IMG/VR virus record: IMGVR_UViG_3300032285_000900
Coordinates: 1-49,055 of that record
Length of the DNA stretch: 49,055 bases
From: a virus
Strand: one strand, 5' to 3'
Part shown: positions 16,569 through 25,847 of the stretch, piece after piece
How positions within the stretch are numbered: the first letter of the stretch is position 1
How the letters are laid out: every line of letters begins with the position of its first letter
Notes under the pieces: generated by a model
What the model saw: the letters and a program-made list of their open reading frames with translations, nothing else
Database searches by the model: none
What the model was told of the DNA's origin: nothing
Translations under genes and position numbers: made by a program

Positions 16569-18854
16569 ATGGGTATTTTTAATACATTTGGATATGGTGA
16601 TGGTACCCTTTACGGTATTAACTCCCGTATTGAGTACTCAGTAGCACCATTTACTGCTACTGCTATCGATTACGCTAGAGATAGCTTTAATATCCCACAT
16701 CCTATTGTGGCAATTACTTGGGCAACTCCTTCAGGTGTAGTCGAAGGTTTTAGAATTGTACGTAATCAAGATGGCTATTCAGAAACTCAAGAAGATGGCC
16801 ACATTATCTATGAAGTTTATGGTGCTGCTCCAACTGTAAATTCAATTTATGATCAGTATAATAGCGTCCCAATAACTAGTGGGCAATACGCTTTTTATAC
16901 CGTTTGGATTCTTAGAGCAGACAATACTTGGTTTCCAGCAGATCATACTTATTGCTTAATTCCAAAAGAACACATGACTCTTACTCCTGAAAAAGTTGTG
17001 CTTGAAAGTGCCCAAGATAAGTTTGTTGGCTTATTGCCTAAAGTATACACTTCTCAAGAGCAAAGTTATGTAGATGCTATTGATCCAAATTCAGATATTT
17101 ACGCATTTCTTGGTGGCTTTTCATTTACCTATGATGAATGGTTAACTTACGCTGATTTACTTCTTCCAAGAATACTTGGTAAGCCTGACAGCCCAGAATT
17201 TATTTCTGCACATATCAAAGAAGTAGGCATGCCACAGGAGCCAACTTTGGGGCTACGTACTCAAAAAAGACTTCTTCGTCAAGCTATTAACTTGTACAAA
17301 TCTAAGGGAACTTTAAACGGTGTTCACCTATTTGCTGAAACACTAAGTGGATTTTCTACAAATGTAACAACTTCTCCCAATGTACTTGTTGACTCTCAAA
17401 ATAGTTCTTTCTATAAAGGTGTGGGTAATTGGGTAGGAACAAATGCTGCCATTACTGCAGCTACAGACCTGGCTCCTAACCAACTAGAGACCTACGCCGT
17501 TGACCGTACTTATGCGGGAAAGGTAATTACTTCAGCAAGTAATGGCTATGTAACCAACGGATATTCAAATGTTATAACTACAGGCACCCCTGTAAATCCT
17601 GGTACTTCGTATACATTTTCTTATTACGTAACCGCACCTTCAAATACGTCAAATGTTACCCCACAGATTACTTGGTATGACCATTCTGGAGCAGTGCTTG
17701 AAGTAACTAACGGAACTGCACATGCTGCAACTAACCAATGGGTTAAATACAGTTTTTCCCATACTTCTAAAGGGTTATCTGTAGGAGTTACAAACACTCA
17801 AGTAACCTCAAACGTAGCTACAGTTACTGTAGGCGCTGGGCACCCATTTAGTACTGGAAATACAGTAATTTTAACTAATTTGGGCTACCCATATAACGGT
17901 ACGCACACGATTACTGGTACCACCAGTACTACAATTTCTTTTACTGTAACTGGTCCTGATAAGGCTTCAACTGCAGTTTATGGTACTGCTTCCGAACCTC
18001 TTGCGGTATTTGCTGGTATTAAATTTACTTTTGCTACTGCAGGAACCTACTATATTGACCAGCTTCAACTTGCAGATTCTACAGACTCCAGATCTACTAA
18101 TTACTATGAAGCTCGTGCTGTAGAACTTTACTTTTCTCCTACAAAAATTAACTATTTAGAAAATCCATCGTTTGTGGAGATAACTGACTCAGACGATTAT
18201 GACTGGACATTTACTGGTCAAACTGCAATTGACTATGTAAGTCCTACAACTGTTCCTGGTATTCTTGACAGTTCTGAAATGGTAGAAGTAACCACAAGTT
18301 CTACTACTCCTCTACTTATTCAAACTTATACGGACGCAGTTCCTTCTAATTCTTACTATACGTTTAGCGTTTATGTGAAAACACTTTCTGGTTCTGAAAC
18401 ACTCACTTTTGGTATTCAAGTTGTAGATTCTTCTGGAACTGTTTTAACTGAAAATGGGCTAAATGTAGAAGCTGCTTATACTCCGATTCCTTCAGTTTCT
18501 ACAACTTGGACTAGGTATCAAGTTACCGTGTTTGCTCCTTTAACTGCTGGGACTATTTATCTTATTCCTTACATTTCAGGTAACACTACTGGCAACACTT
18601 TAGCTATTGATGCGGCTCAAGTTGAGGCTGGGTATACTGCAACAGATTATTTTGATGGTAGCTATATTGGTCGTGGGGCTTTCTGGCTTGGAGATGCACA
18701 CGATTCAGAGTCAATGTTGTACGCTAATCTCGCAACTAAATTAGGTCGTTTGCAAGCAGAACTAAAGAACTACCTGCCAATTAATACTCCGTATATTTTG
18801 ACTATTGGTGACCCAACAAATAAAACACTAGAAAGTTCTGGTTTTTCATCGTAG
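16569..18854 (+). CDS. gpI-like baseplate/tail protein with carbohydrate-binding-like modules
   Basis: A 761-aa protein (site CTAAGGAG before ATG 16569). Residues about 135-260 are P2 gpI-like: KFVGLLPKVYTSQEQSYVDA, LLPRILGKPDSPEFISAHIK, RTQKRLLRQAINLYKSKGTL, the usual link between baseplate and fibres. Two beta-sandwich modules follow, each with a carbohydrate-binding (CBM4/9-like) look: about 280-520 (TSYTFSYYVTAPSNTS, TFATAGTYYIDQLQL) and about 530-710 (ENPSFVEITD, SYYTFSVYVKTLSGSE, LAIDAAQVEAGYTATDYFDG). A shorter strand-rich insert (VGAGHPFSTGNTVILTNLG) sits between them. It probably binds host surface glycan directly. Confidence 0.72.
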   Translation: MGIFNTFGYGDGTLYGINSRIEYSVAPFTATAIDYARDSFNIPHPIVAITWATPSGVVEGFRIVRNQDGYSETQEDGHIIYEVYGAAPTVNSIYDQYNSVPITSGQYAFYTVWILRADNTWFPADHTYCLIPKEHMTLTPEKVVLESAQDKFVGLLPKVYTSQEQSYVDAIDPNSDIYAFLGGFSFTYDEWLTYADLLLPRILGKPDSPEFISAHIKEVGMPQEPTLGLRTQKRLLRQAINLYKSKGTLNGVHLFAETLSGFSTNVTTSPNVLVDSQNSSFYKGVGNWVGTNAAITAATDLAPNQLETYAVDRTYAGKVITSASNGYVTNGYSNVITTGTPVNPGTSYTFSYYVTAPSNTSNVTPQITWYDHSGAVLEVTNGTAHAATNQWVKYSFSHTSKGLSVGVTNTQVTSNVATVTVGAGHPFSTGNTVILTNLGYPYNGTHTITGTTSTTISFTVTGPDKASTAVYGTASEPLAVFAGIKFTFATAGTYYIDQLQLADSTDSRSTNYYEARAVELYFSPTKINYLENPSFVEITDSDDYDWTFTGQTAIDYVSPTTVPGILDSSEMVEVTTSSTTPLLIQTYTDAVPSNSYYTFSVYVKTLSGSETLTFGIQVVDSSGTVLTENGLNVEAAYTPIPSVSTTWTRYQVTVFAPLTAGTIYLIPYISGNTTGNTLAIDAAQVEAGYTATDYFDGSYIGRGAFWLGDAHDSESMLYANLATKLGRLQAELKNYLPINTPYILTIGDPTNKTLESSGFSS

Positions 18855-18863
18855 GATAGTCAC

Positions 18864-19130
18864 ATGGACTATTTAATCGATGTAATTTTAGTTGGATCAG
18901 CTACGTACTACGTTACGGAACTTCTTACCTCATTCTGGCAAGCAAACAGGTTGTTAAAGACAATCATAGACATGCTGCTTGCATTAAGCGCAGGATTTTT
19001 TTTGTATCCGCATTCCTTTTTTGGATTAGTCCTTTTTTGTTCAGGAAATCTTGTAGCTTCTATTTTGCGTCTTGCAATTGATGTAGTAACATCTAAACCT
19101 CAAACAGTTACTCGTCAAAGGAATTTTTAG
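18864..19130 (+). CDS. Small membrane protein, possible holin
   Basis: An 88-aa protein with two or three hydrophobic segments (DYLIDVILVGSATYYVTELL, TIIDMLLALSAGFFLYPHSF, FGLVLFCSGNLVASILRLAI) and a short basic tail (TVTRQRNF). Size, position at the end of the tail operon and topology fit a holin, but no endolysin is adjacent or elsewhere in the window, so this is only a possibility. Its TAG overlaps the GTG start of the next gene. Confidence 0.6.
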   Translation: MDYLIDVILVGSATYYVTELLTSFWQANRLLKTIIDMLLALSAGFFLYPHSFFGLVLFCSGNLVASILRLAIDVVTSKPQTVTRQRNF

Positions 19131-19990
19131 TGAACCTATCGCCTTCTGAACAGGCGGTATTTGATGCACTCAAAAGTAAGCGGGATCGTTGGGGCGATAT
19201 AAACGTCACCATGATCGATCTTGGTATACTTACTGGATTTGGTCGCACCAAGTTATCGCAAACCGTGTCTACCCTAAAACAAAATGGGGTTATTCAGGTT
19301 ACCCGTACTAAACGCAATTACGGTAAGTTATTTACTAATCGCTATCGCATTGTTGAACGAACATCAACAGACAGTAGTACAGATAAAAAAGAAATTAATA
19401 ATAAATCTATATCTATCTATCTAGCTAACAATGTCAGCTGTGGATGTTCGGATCCAAATTGTAAAGGAAGTGTTATGAATAAGTGGCAAGACGAAGATGA
19501 CTTTGGAGCAGTAGGTCTCTTTGAGGGAGAAAAGCAACAGAAAGCTGTAAGCAAGAAAGACCCTAAGACTAGACACCTTCGCCCTCAGGAGGAGTGGACT
19601 AGCGCTGATGTGGCATCAGAGTTTGGGGCTAAACTTCGCTCTAAATTTAACCACATTCCTGGATTGGTTAACGTGGCCAACCTTCGACCTATTTTGGCAA
19701 AGTACCGTAAAGAATATGGTCTTACTCCTCTTGTGGAGCTAGAAATTATGGAAATGATGTTCGGAGATAACCGCATACTTGACAGGATCAAGAATGAACC
19801 ACATAATGCTTATAGAGTGTTTCTAAAGATGCTCAGTACGCACCACAATCAAGCTCTATCAAATCTTGGTTTAGCTGATGTAGACCAATCGGAACCAGAA
19901 CTCTACGTATACGCCTCAGATGGAACTAAATTTGACAACTCCATGATGGGTAGGGCAGACTTACGTGAGTACGAAGCTTCGTTAAAGTAA
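19130..19990 (+). CDS. Winged-helix replication initiator-like protein
   Basis: A 286-aa protein with GTG start in a TAGTG overlap. The N-terminal 75 residues form a winged helix (LSPSEQAVFDALKSKRDRWG, LGILTGFGRTKLSQTVSTLK, QNGVIQVTRT), as in DnaD-like or phage replication initiators. The middle has a CGCSDPNC pair and a charged linker. The C-terminal half is helical. It sits directly before a DnaC-like loader, the normal place for an origin-binding protein. That role is inferred from context. Confidence 0.6.
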   Translation: MNLSPSEQAVFDALKSKRDRWGDINVTMIDLGILTGFGRTKLSQTVSTLKQNGVIQVTRTKRNYGKLFTNRYRIVERTSTDSSTDKKEINNKSISIYLANNVSCGCSDPNCKGSVMNKWQDEDDFGAVGLFEGEKQQKAVSKKDPKTRHLRPQEEWTSADVASEFGAKLRSKFNHIPGLVNVANLRPILAKYRKEYGLTPLVELEIMEMMFGDNRILDRIKNEPHNAYRVFLKMLSTHHNQALSNLGLADVDQSEPELYVYASDGTKFDNSMMGRADLREYEASLK

Positions 19991-20011
19991 AGCAAGTCAG
20001 AAAGGGAAAAA

Positions 20012-20731
20012 ATGACTTACGATGTACAAACTCTTAACTCTCTAAAAAAGAGCTGGATTGTATCGACATCTAACATTCCACATCGTTTTATGGGACTAGA
20101 ACCGCAGGATATTATCAATGATCTGGGCTCCTTTCCTAAGGAGATCACTAATTGGTTAGAGAAGATCTACGCAAATAAAGTGATTAAACGTAGTGGAGGA
20201 CTTGGCACTACTGGCGTTGGTTTGTTATTCGATGGAGGACCAGGACTGGGGAAGACTACTCACGCAGTCACTACCATCATGGAACTAATCAGGAACATGC
20301 CAGAAAAGGATGAAGAAGTTGCAGAACTGTTTAAGTACACTCTGTCTAACTTAAGTCGTAAATCACGTCCTATTTACTACATGACTTTTCCAGAGTTTAT
20401 CTCTCGTAAGAAAGCTCTTATGGAGGCAGACCCAGATGTAAAGCAGAATCTTTTTCAAGAAATGGAAGGATTCCATGGTCGTGCAAAAGACGATATGCTA
20501 AACGTACGTGTCCTTGTTCTTGATGACCTTGGCAAGGAATACGGTTCGGAGTATAACAACGCCGCATTTGACGAAGTTCTTCGTTCCAGGTATGATAAAG
20601 GTCTACCAACAATAATCACAACAAATGTGCTTCGTAATGACTGGGAGCGTCAGTACGGAGCAGCGATGGGAAGTTTCGCCTTCGAAGCCTTTCATCGAGT
20701 TGCTATCCTAGGAAAGGATCTACGGAAATGA
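20012..20731 (+). CDS. DnaC-like helicase loader ATPase
   Basis: A 239-aa AAA+ ATPase (site AAAGGG before ATG 20012). Walker A is GGPGLGKTT at residues 75-83; Walker B is VLVLDDLGKEY near 170; a sensor-like TTNVLRNDW follows, with the usual arginine-rich end. Length fits DnaC/IstB-type loaders. It lies three genes before DnaB, so it most likely loads the phage helicase. It overlaps the next gene by four bases. Confidence 0.85.
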   Translation: MTYDVQTLNSLKKSWIVSTSNIPHRFMGLEPQDIINDLGSFPKEITNWLEKIYANKVIKRSGGLGTTGVGLLFDGGPGLGKTTHAVTTIMELIRNMPEKDEEVAELFKYTLSNLSRKSRPIYYMTFPEFISRKKALMEADPDVKQNLFQEMEGFHGRAKDDMLNVRVLVLDDLGKEYGSEYNNAAFDEVLRSRYDKGLPTIITTNVLRNDWERQYGAAMGSFAFEAFHRVAILGKDLRK

Positions 20732-21039
20732 CGAAAGAAGTAGCAATGGAAATCGACTGGCGTGTAGTGCAGTTCTTTATCTCTGAAGACGGCGTTGCAG
20801 AAGCCGAGGTTGATTCTGAAAACCCAAACCGTGTACGTTGCAGTTGCCAGAGGTTCTCTGTTCGGGGACGTTGCAAGCACGTAACGTACATCAAGGAAAA
20901 GATGGCTGAAAATGAGGGACACTACCAAATTAAGGTTCCTTATGAAGTGCCTGACGATGAAGCTATCTTAGCCATCTCTACCGCTAAGCGTTTCCGTGAC
21001 TTTATTCTTAAGTACGGAACAGTAATCTCCATTGATTAA
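20728..21039 (+). CDS. SWIM zinc-finger protein
   Basis: A 103-aa protein at ATGA overlap with the loader gene. Residues 36-51 read VRCSCQRFSVRGRCKH: Cys38-x-Cys40-x8-Cys49-x-His51, the SWIM pattern CxCxnCxH, known for nucleic-acid or protein binding. The rest is a small alpha/beta wrapper. Its place between helicase loader and helicase suggests a part in replication, perhaps regulating loading; no direct evidence. Confidence 0.75.
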   Translation: MTKEVAMEIDWRVVQFFISEDGVAEAEVDSENPNRVRCSCQRFSVRGRCKHVTYIKEKMAENEGHYQIKVPYEVPDDEAILAISTAKRFRDFILKYGTVISID

Positions 21040-21448
21040 TGGGGATATCTCTAACGAGACTTCTCCACGCATCATCGTTGTAGTAGACGTTGTTGCTGAG
21101 ACAGACCTTGTAGAGAACCGCAAGTTATTTCGTTCCACCACTGAACGCAAAATCACCAAGCTAAATAACCAAGCTTTAGCGCATCTTTGGATGAAAGCAG
21201 ATAGATTTGGTCTATCTGTGGAAATGGCTGGTTTTGCGGATCAGGGGTGGGAGGAAGAACATCTTTCATATCTAATGGATAAATTAGATAGGCGTGGTGG
21301 TAATCCATTCAACTACGCAGAACTTTACACAAGCATTGAAGATTTTATAAGTGAACTTCCTTATCGATCAAACCTAAAAGGTGTGATAGATTTGCGAAGT
21401 AGGGTTGCACGATACGGTTCCTGGGGAATTGAATTAGACAATCTATAA
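21032..21448 (+). CDS. Conserved hypothetical replication-cluster protein
   Basis: A 138-aa protein. No ATG or GTG is available near the front; TTG 21032, overlapping the previous stop by eight bases, is the likeliest start and would be coupled. The sequence IIVVVDVVAETDLVENRKLF, then LMDKLDRRGGNPFNYAELYT and VIDLRSRVARYGSWGIEL is soluble alpha/beta. I do not recognise a family. Flanked by SWIM and DnaB genes, it probably serves replication. Confidence 0.55.
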   Translation: MINGDISNETSPRIIVVVDVVAETDLVENRKLFRSTTERKITKLNNQALAHLWMKADRFGLSVEMAGFADQGWEEEHLSYLMDKLDRRGGNPFNYAELYTSIEDFISELPYRSNLKGVIDLRSRVARYGSWGIELDNL

Positions 21449-21466
21449 AGATAAAAGGGGCATAAC

Positions 21467-22726
21467 ATGGCAGCAGATAACGAGTATCGTTTAGTAAGTA
21501 AGGTCATCTATGACCGCAACATCATTCCTGTTCTAGAACGTGGAATTAAAGATGATTGGTTTGTAGACGATGACCTGCGCCGTGTCTGGAAGTTTCTTCG
21601 TGACCACTACACTACTTATCGTGAAGTACCTACGATTGTCAGTGTCAACGACCACTTCCCAAATTTCCGTGCCCTAAAGGTAGAGGACACCATCGATTAC
21701 TTGATCGATACGATGGTGGAATTTCGACGTAACTTCTTAACTCGTAATGGTGTACAAGATGTTGTACAACTTATGGCACAAAATGACCATGAAGCGACTA
21801 TTGCTGAAATGTCAAAGGTCATTGCCAAGATTAACGAACAAGGTGTAGTAGGCACTACCCATATTGACTTGACCAAAGACCCTGACAAATTTTGGGAAGA
21901 GTACCAGAACGTACAAAACTCCAAGATGCTTGGGGTTCCTACTGGCTTCCAAAAGATTGATGAAGCTACTGCAGGATTGCAGGGCGGTCAGTTAATTACC
22001 GTTATTGCTCCACCAAAGACTGGTAAATCACAGATTTGCCTACGAATGGCCGCTAACGTGCACGAAGCTGGGCTGGTTCCTATGTTCCAATCCTTTGAGA
22101 TGAATAACCACGAGCAGACCCAACGATACTTGTCAATGTCTGCTAACGTCTCTAACTCTCGTTTACGGCAGGGAAAACTAAAGTCTGACGAAGAAGACCG
22201 ACTAATCACTTTAATTGATGATCTAAAGGACCGCCAACCATTCCACTTCGTAGACGCAGTTAACGGTCTTACTGTAGACTCCCTGATGGCTAAAGCAGAC
22301 CAACTAAAGCCAGATGTTCTATTTGTTGACGGTGTGTACCTAATGCTTGACCAAGTTACTGGTGAGGCAAACACTCCACAAGCGTTAACTAACATTACTC
22401 GTGCGCTAAAGCGTGTAGCACAACGGCTAAACATTCCTGTCATTATTTCTACCCAGACTCTTCTCTGGAAGATGAAAGGTGGAAAAGTTTCTGCTGACTC
22501 TATTGGTTACTCGTCTTCGTTCTTCCAAGACTCGGATGTAATTCTTGGTCTAGAACCTATTGAAGAAGACGACTCTCAGAGGTTGCTAAAAGTAGTACAG
22601 GCACGTAACTGTCCTCCTAGTGAAACTTCTATAACATGGAAGTGGGAGCATGGCTGCTTCCACGATGAGAGTAAAGAATCTGACTGTAAGTTCTGTAACC
22701 CACGTCAACCATGGAGTGGACGATGA
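21467..22726 (+). CDS. Replicative DNA helicase (DnaB-like)
   Basis: A 419-aa protein (site AAAGGGG before ATG 21467). Residues 1-110 are the helical DnaB N-domain type. From about 170 it has the RecA-like core: GFQKIDEATAGLQGGQLITV, Walker A APPKTGKS (181-188), FQSFEMNNHEQTQRY, Walker B region PDVLFVDGVYLML, and IPVIISTQTL near the end. A short C-terminal Cys/His cluster (CFHDESKESDCKFCNP) is additional and may bind zinc. It unwinds DNA ahead of polymerase A. The next gene, primase, overlaps it. Confidence 0.88.
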   Translation: MAADNEYRLVSKVIYDRNIIPVLERGIKDDWFVDDDLRRVWKFLRDHYTTYREVPTIVSVNDHFPNFRALKVEDTIDYLIDTMVEFRRNFLTRNGVQDVVQLMAQNDHEATIAEMSKVIAKINEQGVVGTTHIDLTKDPDKFWEEYQNVQNSKMLGVPTGFQKIDEATAGLQGGQLITVIAPPKTGKSQICLRMAANVHEAGLVPMFQSFEMNNHEQTQRYLSMSANVSNSRLRQGKLKSDEEDRLITLIDDLKDRQPFHFVDAVNGLTVDSLMAKADQLKPDVLFVDGVYLMLDQVTGEANTPQALTNITRALKRVAQRLNIPVIISTQTLLWKMKGGKVSADSIGYSSSFFQDSDVILGLEPIEEDDSQRLLKVVQARNCPPSETSITWKWEHGCFHDESKESDCKFCNPRQPWSGR

Positions 22727-23727
22727 TCTTAGATATCCCCGATGTATTAGACGCATTGGGACTTGACTACACCGAGCGTGGCGTTGAAGCTAATGCTCTG
22801 TGTCCAGGACATCTAGCTCGTACAGGAAAATCAGACAACTCTCCTTCTTGGTGGGTTAACCTTGAGACTGGGCAACACATTTGTTTTTCTTGTGGCTATA
22901 AAGGAAACATTCTTCAACTTGTTTGCGATGTTAATGAGTTCTACATTAAGAGCTGGGGCAATCAGTTTGGTTATGATTACGGTGCTGCAGAAACTTGGAT
23001 TGCCACTGTATCTGAAATGCCTATCGAGCGTCTTGCTGAGATGGTTCGTAAACTACCTGAGTATGTTGGACCAGCTCCTAAGCCATTAGAGATGTCTGAG
23101 TCCCGTCTTGCTGTGTTTGTTACTCCTCCAGAAGAAGTATTGCAGTCCAGAAATATTACAGAAGATTCTGCATCAAAATACGGAATACTTTGGGATACCA
23201 AAACTAACACCTGGATTCTTCCTCTTCGTGAACCCCACTTTAACCGCTTGATGGGGTGGCAAGAAAAGGGTACAGTACACCGCACATTCTTTAATCGACC
23301 AGCAGGTTTAGTTCGATCTAAGACACTCTTTGGTATTGAAAACCAGACTGAGGATGTAGTGGTAGTAGTAGAGTCTCCTTTAGACTGTGCTCGGGTTTAT
23401 TCTGCTACAAATATTGCTGCAGTAGCTACTTGTGGGTCTTCTTTGTCAGAGGACCAGATTAAACTTATTAGGTACTCAAAAAAAGTTATTGCTGCTTTTG
23501 ACAACCCTAACTTGGATAATGCAGGAAAAAAAGCAAGCAAAGAAATGCTTGAATGGTCTCGTAAATACGGTTTAAATTTGTTCTTTTTCAACTATGGTAG
23601 TAGTAGTAAGAAAGACCCTGGAGACATGACCAATGAAGAAATTCTTTGGGGTATAGACAATGCTGTTTCAGCACTATACGGAGAACTAGCCTATGTTCAA
23701 AGGGACTCTAAAGCCCTACCAAGTTGA
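22723..23727 (+). CDS. DNA primase (CHC2 zinc finger and TOPRIM)
   Basis: A 334-aa protein. I prefer ATG 22723 (ATGA overlap with the helicase stop, GGAG six bases upstream); an in-frame ATG at 22711 would add four residues. The N-terminal zinc finger is CPGHLARTGKSDNSPSWW with CFSCGYKGNI, the CHC2 pattern. TOPRIM motifs follow: VVVVESPLDCARVYS and VIAAFDNPNLDNAGKKA, the latter lacking the usual DxD spacing exactly but clearly related. It is shorter than cellular DnaG and lacks a helicase-binding domain, as in many phages. Overlaps the SNF2 gene by 35 bases. Confidence 0.85.
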   Translation: MILDIPDVLDALGLDYTERGVEANALCPGHLARTGKSDNSPSWWVNLETGQHICFSCGYKGNILQLVCDVNEFYIKSWGNQFGYDYGAAETWIATVSEMPIERLAEMVRKLPEYVGPAPKPLEMSESRLAVFVTPPEEVLQSRNITEDSASKYGILWDTKTNTWILPLREPHFNRLMGWQEKGTVHRTFFNRPAGLVRSKTLFGIENQTEDVVVVVESPLDCARVYSATNIAAVATCGSSLSEDQIKLIRYSKKVIAAFDNPNLDNAGKKASKEMLEWSRKYGLNLFFFNYGSSSKKDPGDMTNEEILWGIDNAVSALYGELAYVQRDSKALPS

Positions 23728-25261
23728 TGCCGTTGATAAGATGGTTGCTTCAAAAGCAACTCTTGTAGCTTATGAAATGGGTCTAGGCAAAACTCCTATG
23801 ACCATTGCCGCAATTGAAAATCTCAGAGAACAAAGCCACATAACTGACACTGTTCTTGTTCTTTGTTTGGCATCACTTAAGTACCAATGGAAAAAAGAAG
23901 TAGAAAAGTTTACAGACAGAACTGCTCTAGTTATTGATGGCACTGTAAGTCAGCGGCATAAGCTTTACGACCAAACCAAAGACTACGATTACATAGTTAT
24001 GAACTATGAGCAGGTAGTTAACGATTGGGATATTCTACAAACTAAAAACTTTGCTGCAATCGTGTGTGATGAAGCTACTGCGATTAAAGGCTTTAGAGCT
24101 AAAAGAGCTAAAAAAGTAAAGCAACTATCTAAAAAAATACCTATTAGGTTTGCTCTTACTGGTACTCCAATAGAAAACGGTAGACCAGAAGAACTATTCT
24201 CCATCATGGAGTTTGTTAATCCTAAAGTATTAGGAAGATTTGATTTATTCGATAAAACATTTATCGTTAGAAATCATTTTGGCGGTGTACAAAGATACCG
24301 AAACTTACCGACTCTCCATAATGCACTGATGGAACACACGGTACGCAAATCTCAAAAAGATGAAGATGTTAAACCATACCTACCAGATGCAATCTATAGA
24401 GAACCAATCACCGTTAAATTAGATGGTGCTAGTCAAAAACTGTATAACTATATAGCAGCTGATCTTTTAACACTCCTTCAGGAAGCAAGTGAAAGTTTTG
24501 GTTCTTCTTTTAACCTGGCCGCACATTATGGTCAGAGCTATGATCCAGGTGATCCAGCCAATGAAATGCGGGGGCAAATTATGTCTCGTATTGGTGCAAT
24601 GAGAATGCTGTGTTCCAGTCCAAATGTGTTGGTGTCTAGCTTTAAAAATTTTGATAACCATACAGGTAAAGGAAGTGCTTACATTCACTCCTTAGGAGAT
24701 CTTCTTCATGGGATAACTAAGACCCCAAAGTTAGATATCACCATGCGGTATCTAGAAGACCATTTAGAAATTGACGATACGTATAAAGCAGTTGTTTTTA
24801 CTTCTTATCTTGACTCAGTATCAGAGCTTGTTGATAGACTAAACGCTAAAGGCTATGGCGCAGTGGCATATACAGGGGAAATGAATGCTGTTAAAAAAGA
24901 AGATGCAAAAGTTAAGTTTCAAACTAGGGCACATATTCGTGTCCTTGTTAGCAGCGATGCTGGTGGGTATGGTGTTGATTTACCACAAGCTAACCTCCTT
25001 GTTAACTATGACCAACCTTGGTCTTCTGGCATGGCGGTTCAAAGAAACGGCCGTATTAAAAGAGCGTCATCTACATGGGAAACAGTAACTATTCAAGATA
25101 TTTTGATTAAGGATTCCATTGAGCAAAGACAATACGATATGCTCAAACAAAAGATCAGTATTGCAGATGCAATTCTTGATGGTGAAAATATAAATAGCCA
25201 AGGTGGAGTTGACTTAACTGTAGGTAGCCTGATAGGATTCATATCTAATAAGCTAATTTAG
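23693..25261 (+). CDS. SNF2-family helicase/translocase
   Basis: A 522-aa protein. Motif I is YEMGLGKT (27-34), motif Ia CLASLKYQWKKEV, motif II CDEAT (a DEAx box), motif III ALTGTPIEN, then helicase C domain AVVFTSYLDSVSELVDRL, motif V SSDAGGYGVDLPQANLLVNY and motif VI QRNGRIKRASS. This is a compact SNF2 ATPase such as occurs in many phages in place of UvsW-type enzymes. It would remodel or unwind DNA in replication or recombination. The ATG lies inside the primase gene. Confidence 0.88.
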   Translation: MFKGTLKPYQVDAVDKMVASKATLVAYEMGLGKTPMTIAAIENLREQSHITDTVLVLCLASLKYQWKKEVEKFTDRTALVIDGTVSQRHKLYDQTKDYDYIVMNYEQVVNDWDILQTKNFAAIVCDEATAIKGFRAKRAKKVKQLSKKIPIRFALTGTPIENGRPEELFSIMEFVNPKVLGRFDLFDKTFIVRNHFGGVQRYRNLPTLHNALMEHTVRKSQKDEDVKPYLPDAIYREPITVKLDGASQKLYNYIAADLLTLLQEASESFGSSFNLAAHYGQSYDPGDPANEMRGQIMSRIGAMRMLCSSPNVLVSSFKNFDNHTGKGSAYIHSLGDLLHGITKTPKLDITMRYLEDHLEIDDTYKAVVFTSYLDSVSELVDRLNAKGYGAVAYTGEMNAVKKEDAKVKFQTRAHIRVLVSSDAGGYGVDLPQANLLVNYDQPWSSGMAVQRNGRIKRASSTWETVTIQDILIKDSIEQRQYDMLKQKISIADAILDGENINSQGGVDLTVGSLIGFISNKLI

Positions 25262-25269
25262 GAGGCAAA

Positions 25270-25398
25270 ATGGCAAAAGGAAATAACGGTAAGCCCGCAG
25301 TACCAGTAAAGAGTGGCCCAGACCGTCCAAATGGTAAAGCTTTTAAGAAGCACCCAAAGATGTTCGATCCTGCTAAACGTAAGTTGGTGTCAGCCTAA
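25270..25398 (+). CDS. Small basic protein
   Basis: A 42-aa gene (ATG 25270, strong site TTAGGAGG just before). The chain begins MAKGNNGKPAVPVKSGPDRP, followed by a Lys-rich part KAFKKHPKMFDPAKRKLVSA. Its TAA shares a base with the next ATG. Coding is supported by the ribosome-binding site and the TAATG junction. Function unknown. Confidence 0.65.
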   Translation: MAKGNNGKPAVPVKSGPDRPNGKAFKKHPKMFDPAKRKLVSA

Positions 25399-25841
25399 TG
25401 GCAAATCGTGTTGAAGAAGAACTTCGTGAGTTCTCAGATCCTAATGATATTAGCTCGCAAATTCGTGAGTACATCAAGATAAAAGCCACCATGACTTCTA
25501 TGGAGTCTCGTTCCAAAGAACTTCGTGACATTCTTATGGCACAAATTGATTCTGAAGGATACGAAGATAACAATGGTAATCTACAACTAGACTTTGAATC
25601 TCCGATTGATGGGGTTGTTCGTTTAGAAAAGCAACGCCGTACATCTCGCAGTCTAAATGAAGATATTGCTATGGAGATTCTTGAAGCAAAGGGTCTGGTA
25701 GACGATTTAACAAAGTTAGTTCGTGTTGTAGATGAAGAAGCTGTCATGGCAGCTCTTTACGAAGACAAGCTAACCGAAGAGGAACTTGACAGTATGTTTC
25801 CTACGGTAGTAACATGGGCTCTACGTACACCAAAGAAGTAG
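25398..25841 (+). CDS. Conserved hypothetical coiled-coil protein
   Basis: A 147-aa acidic protein with a helical N-terminus (DISSQIREYIKIKATMTSME, SRSKELRDILMAQIDSEGYE), a beta segment (NGNLQLDFESPIDGVVRLEK) and a helical end with SLNEDIAMEILEAKGL and EEAVMAALYEDKLTEEE. No family recognised with confidence. The position between helicase and the ssDNA-binding region suggests a DNA-metabolism role. Confidence 0.65.
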   Translation: MANRVEEELREFSDPNDISSQIREYIKIKATMTSMESRSKELRDILMAQIDSEGYEDNNGNLQLDFESPIDGVVRLEKQRRTSRSLNEDIAMEILEAKGLVDDLTKLVRVVDEEAVMAALYEDKLTEEELDSMFPTVVTWALRTPKK

Positions 25842-25847
25842 GTAACT

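Noticed and set aside
16132-18854. Diversity-generating retroelement acting on the fibre genes
   Set aside because: No reverse transcriptase frame and no template/variable repeat pair were found in the window.
18864-19130. Calling the small membrane protein a definite holin
   Set aside because: No endolysin or spanin is adjacent; kept only as a possibility.
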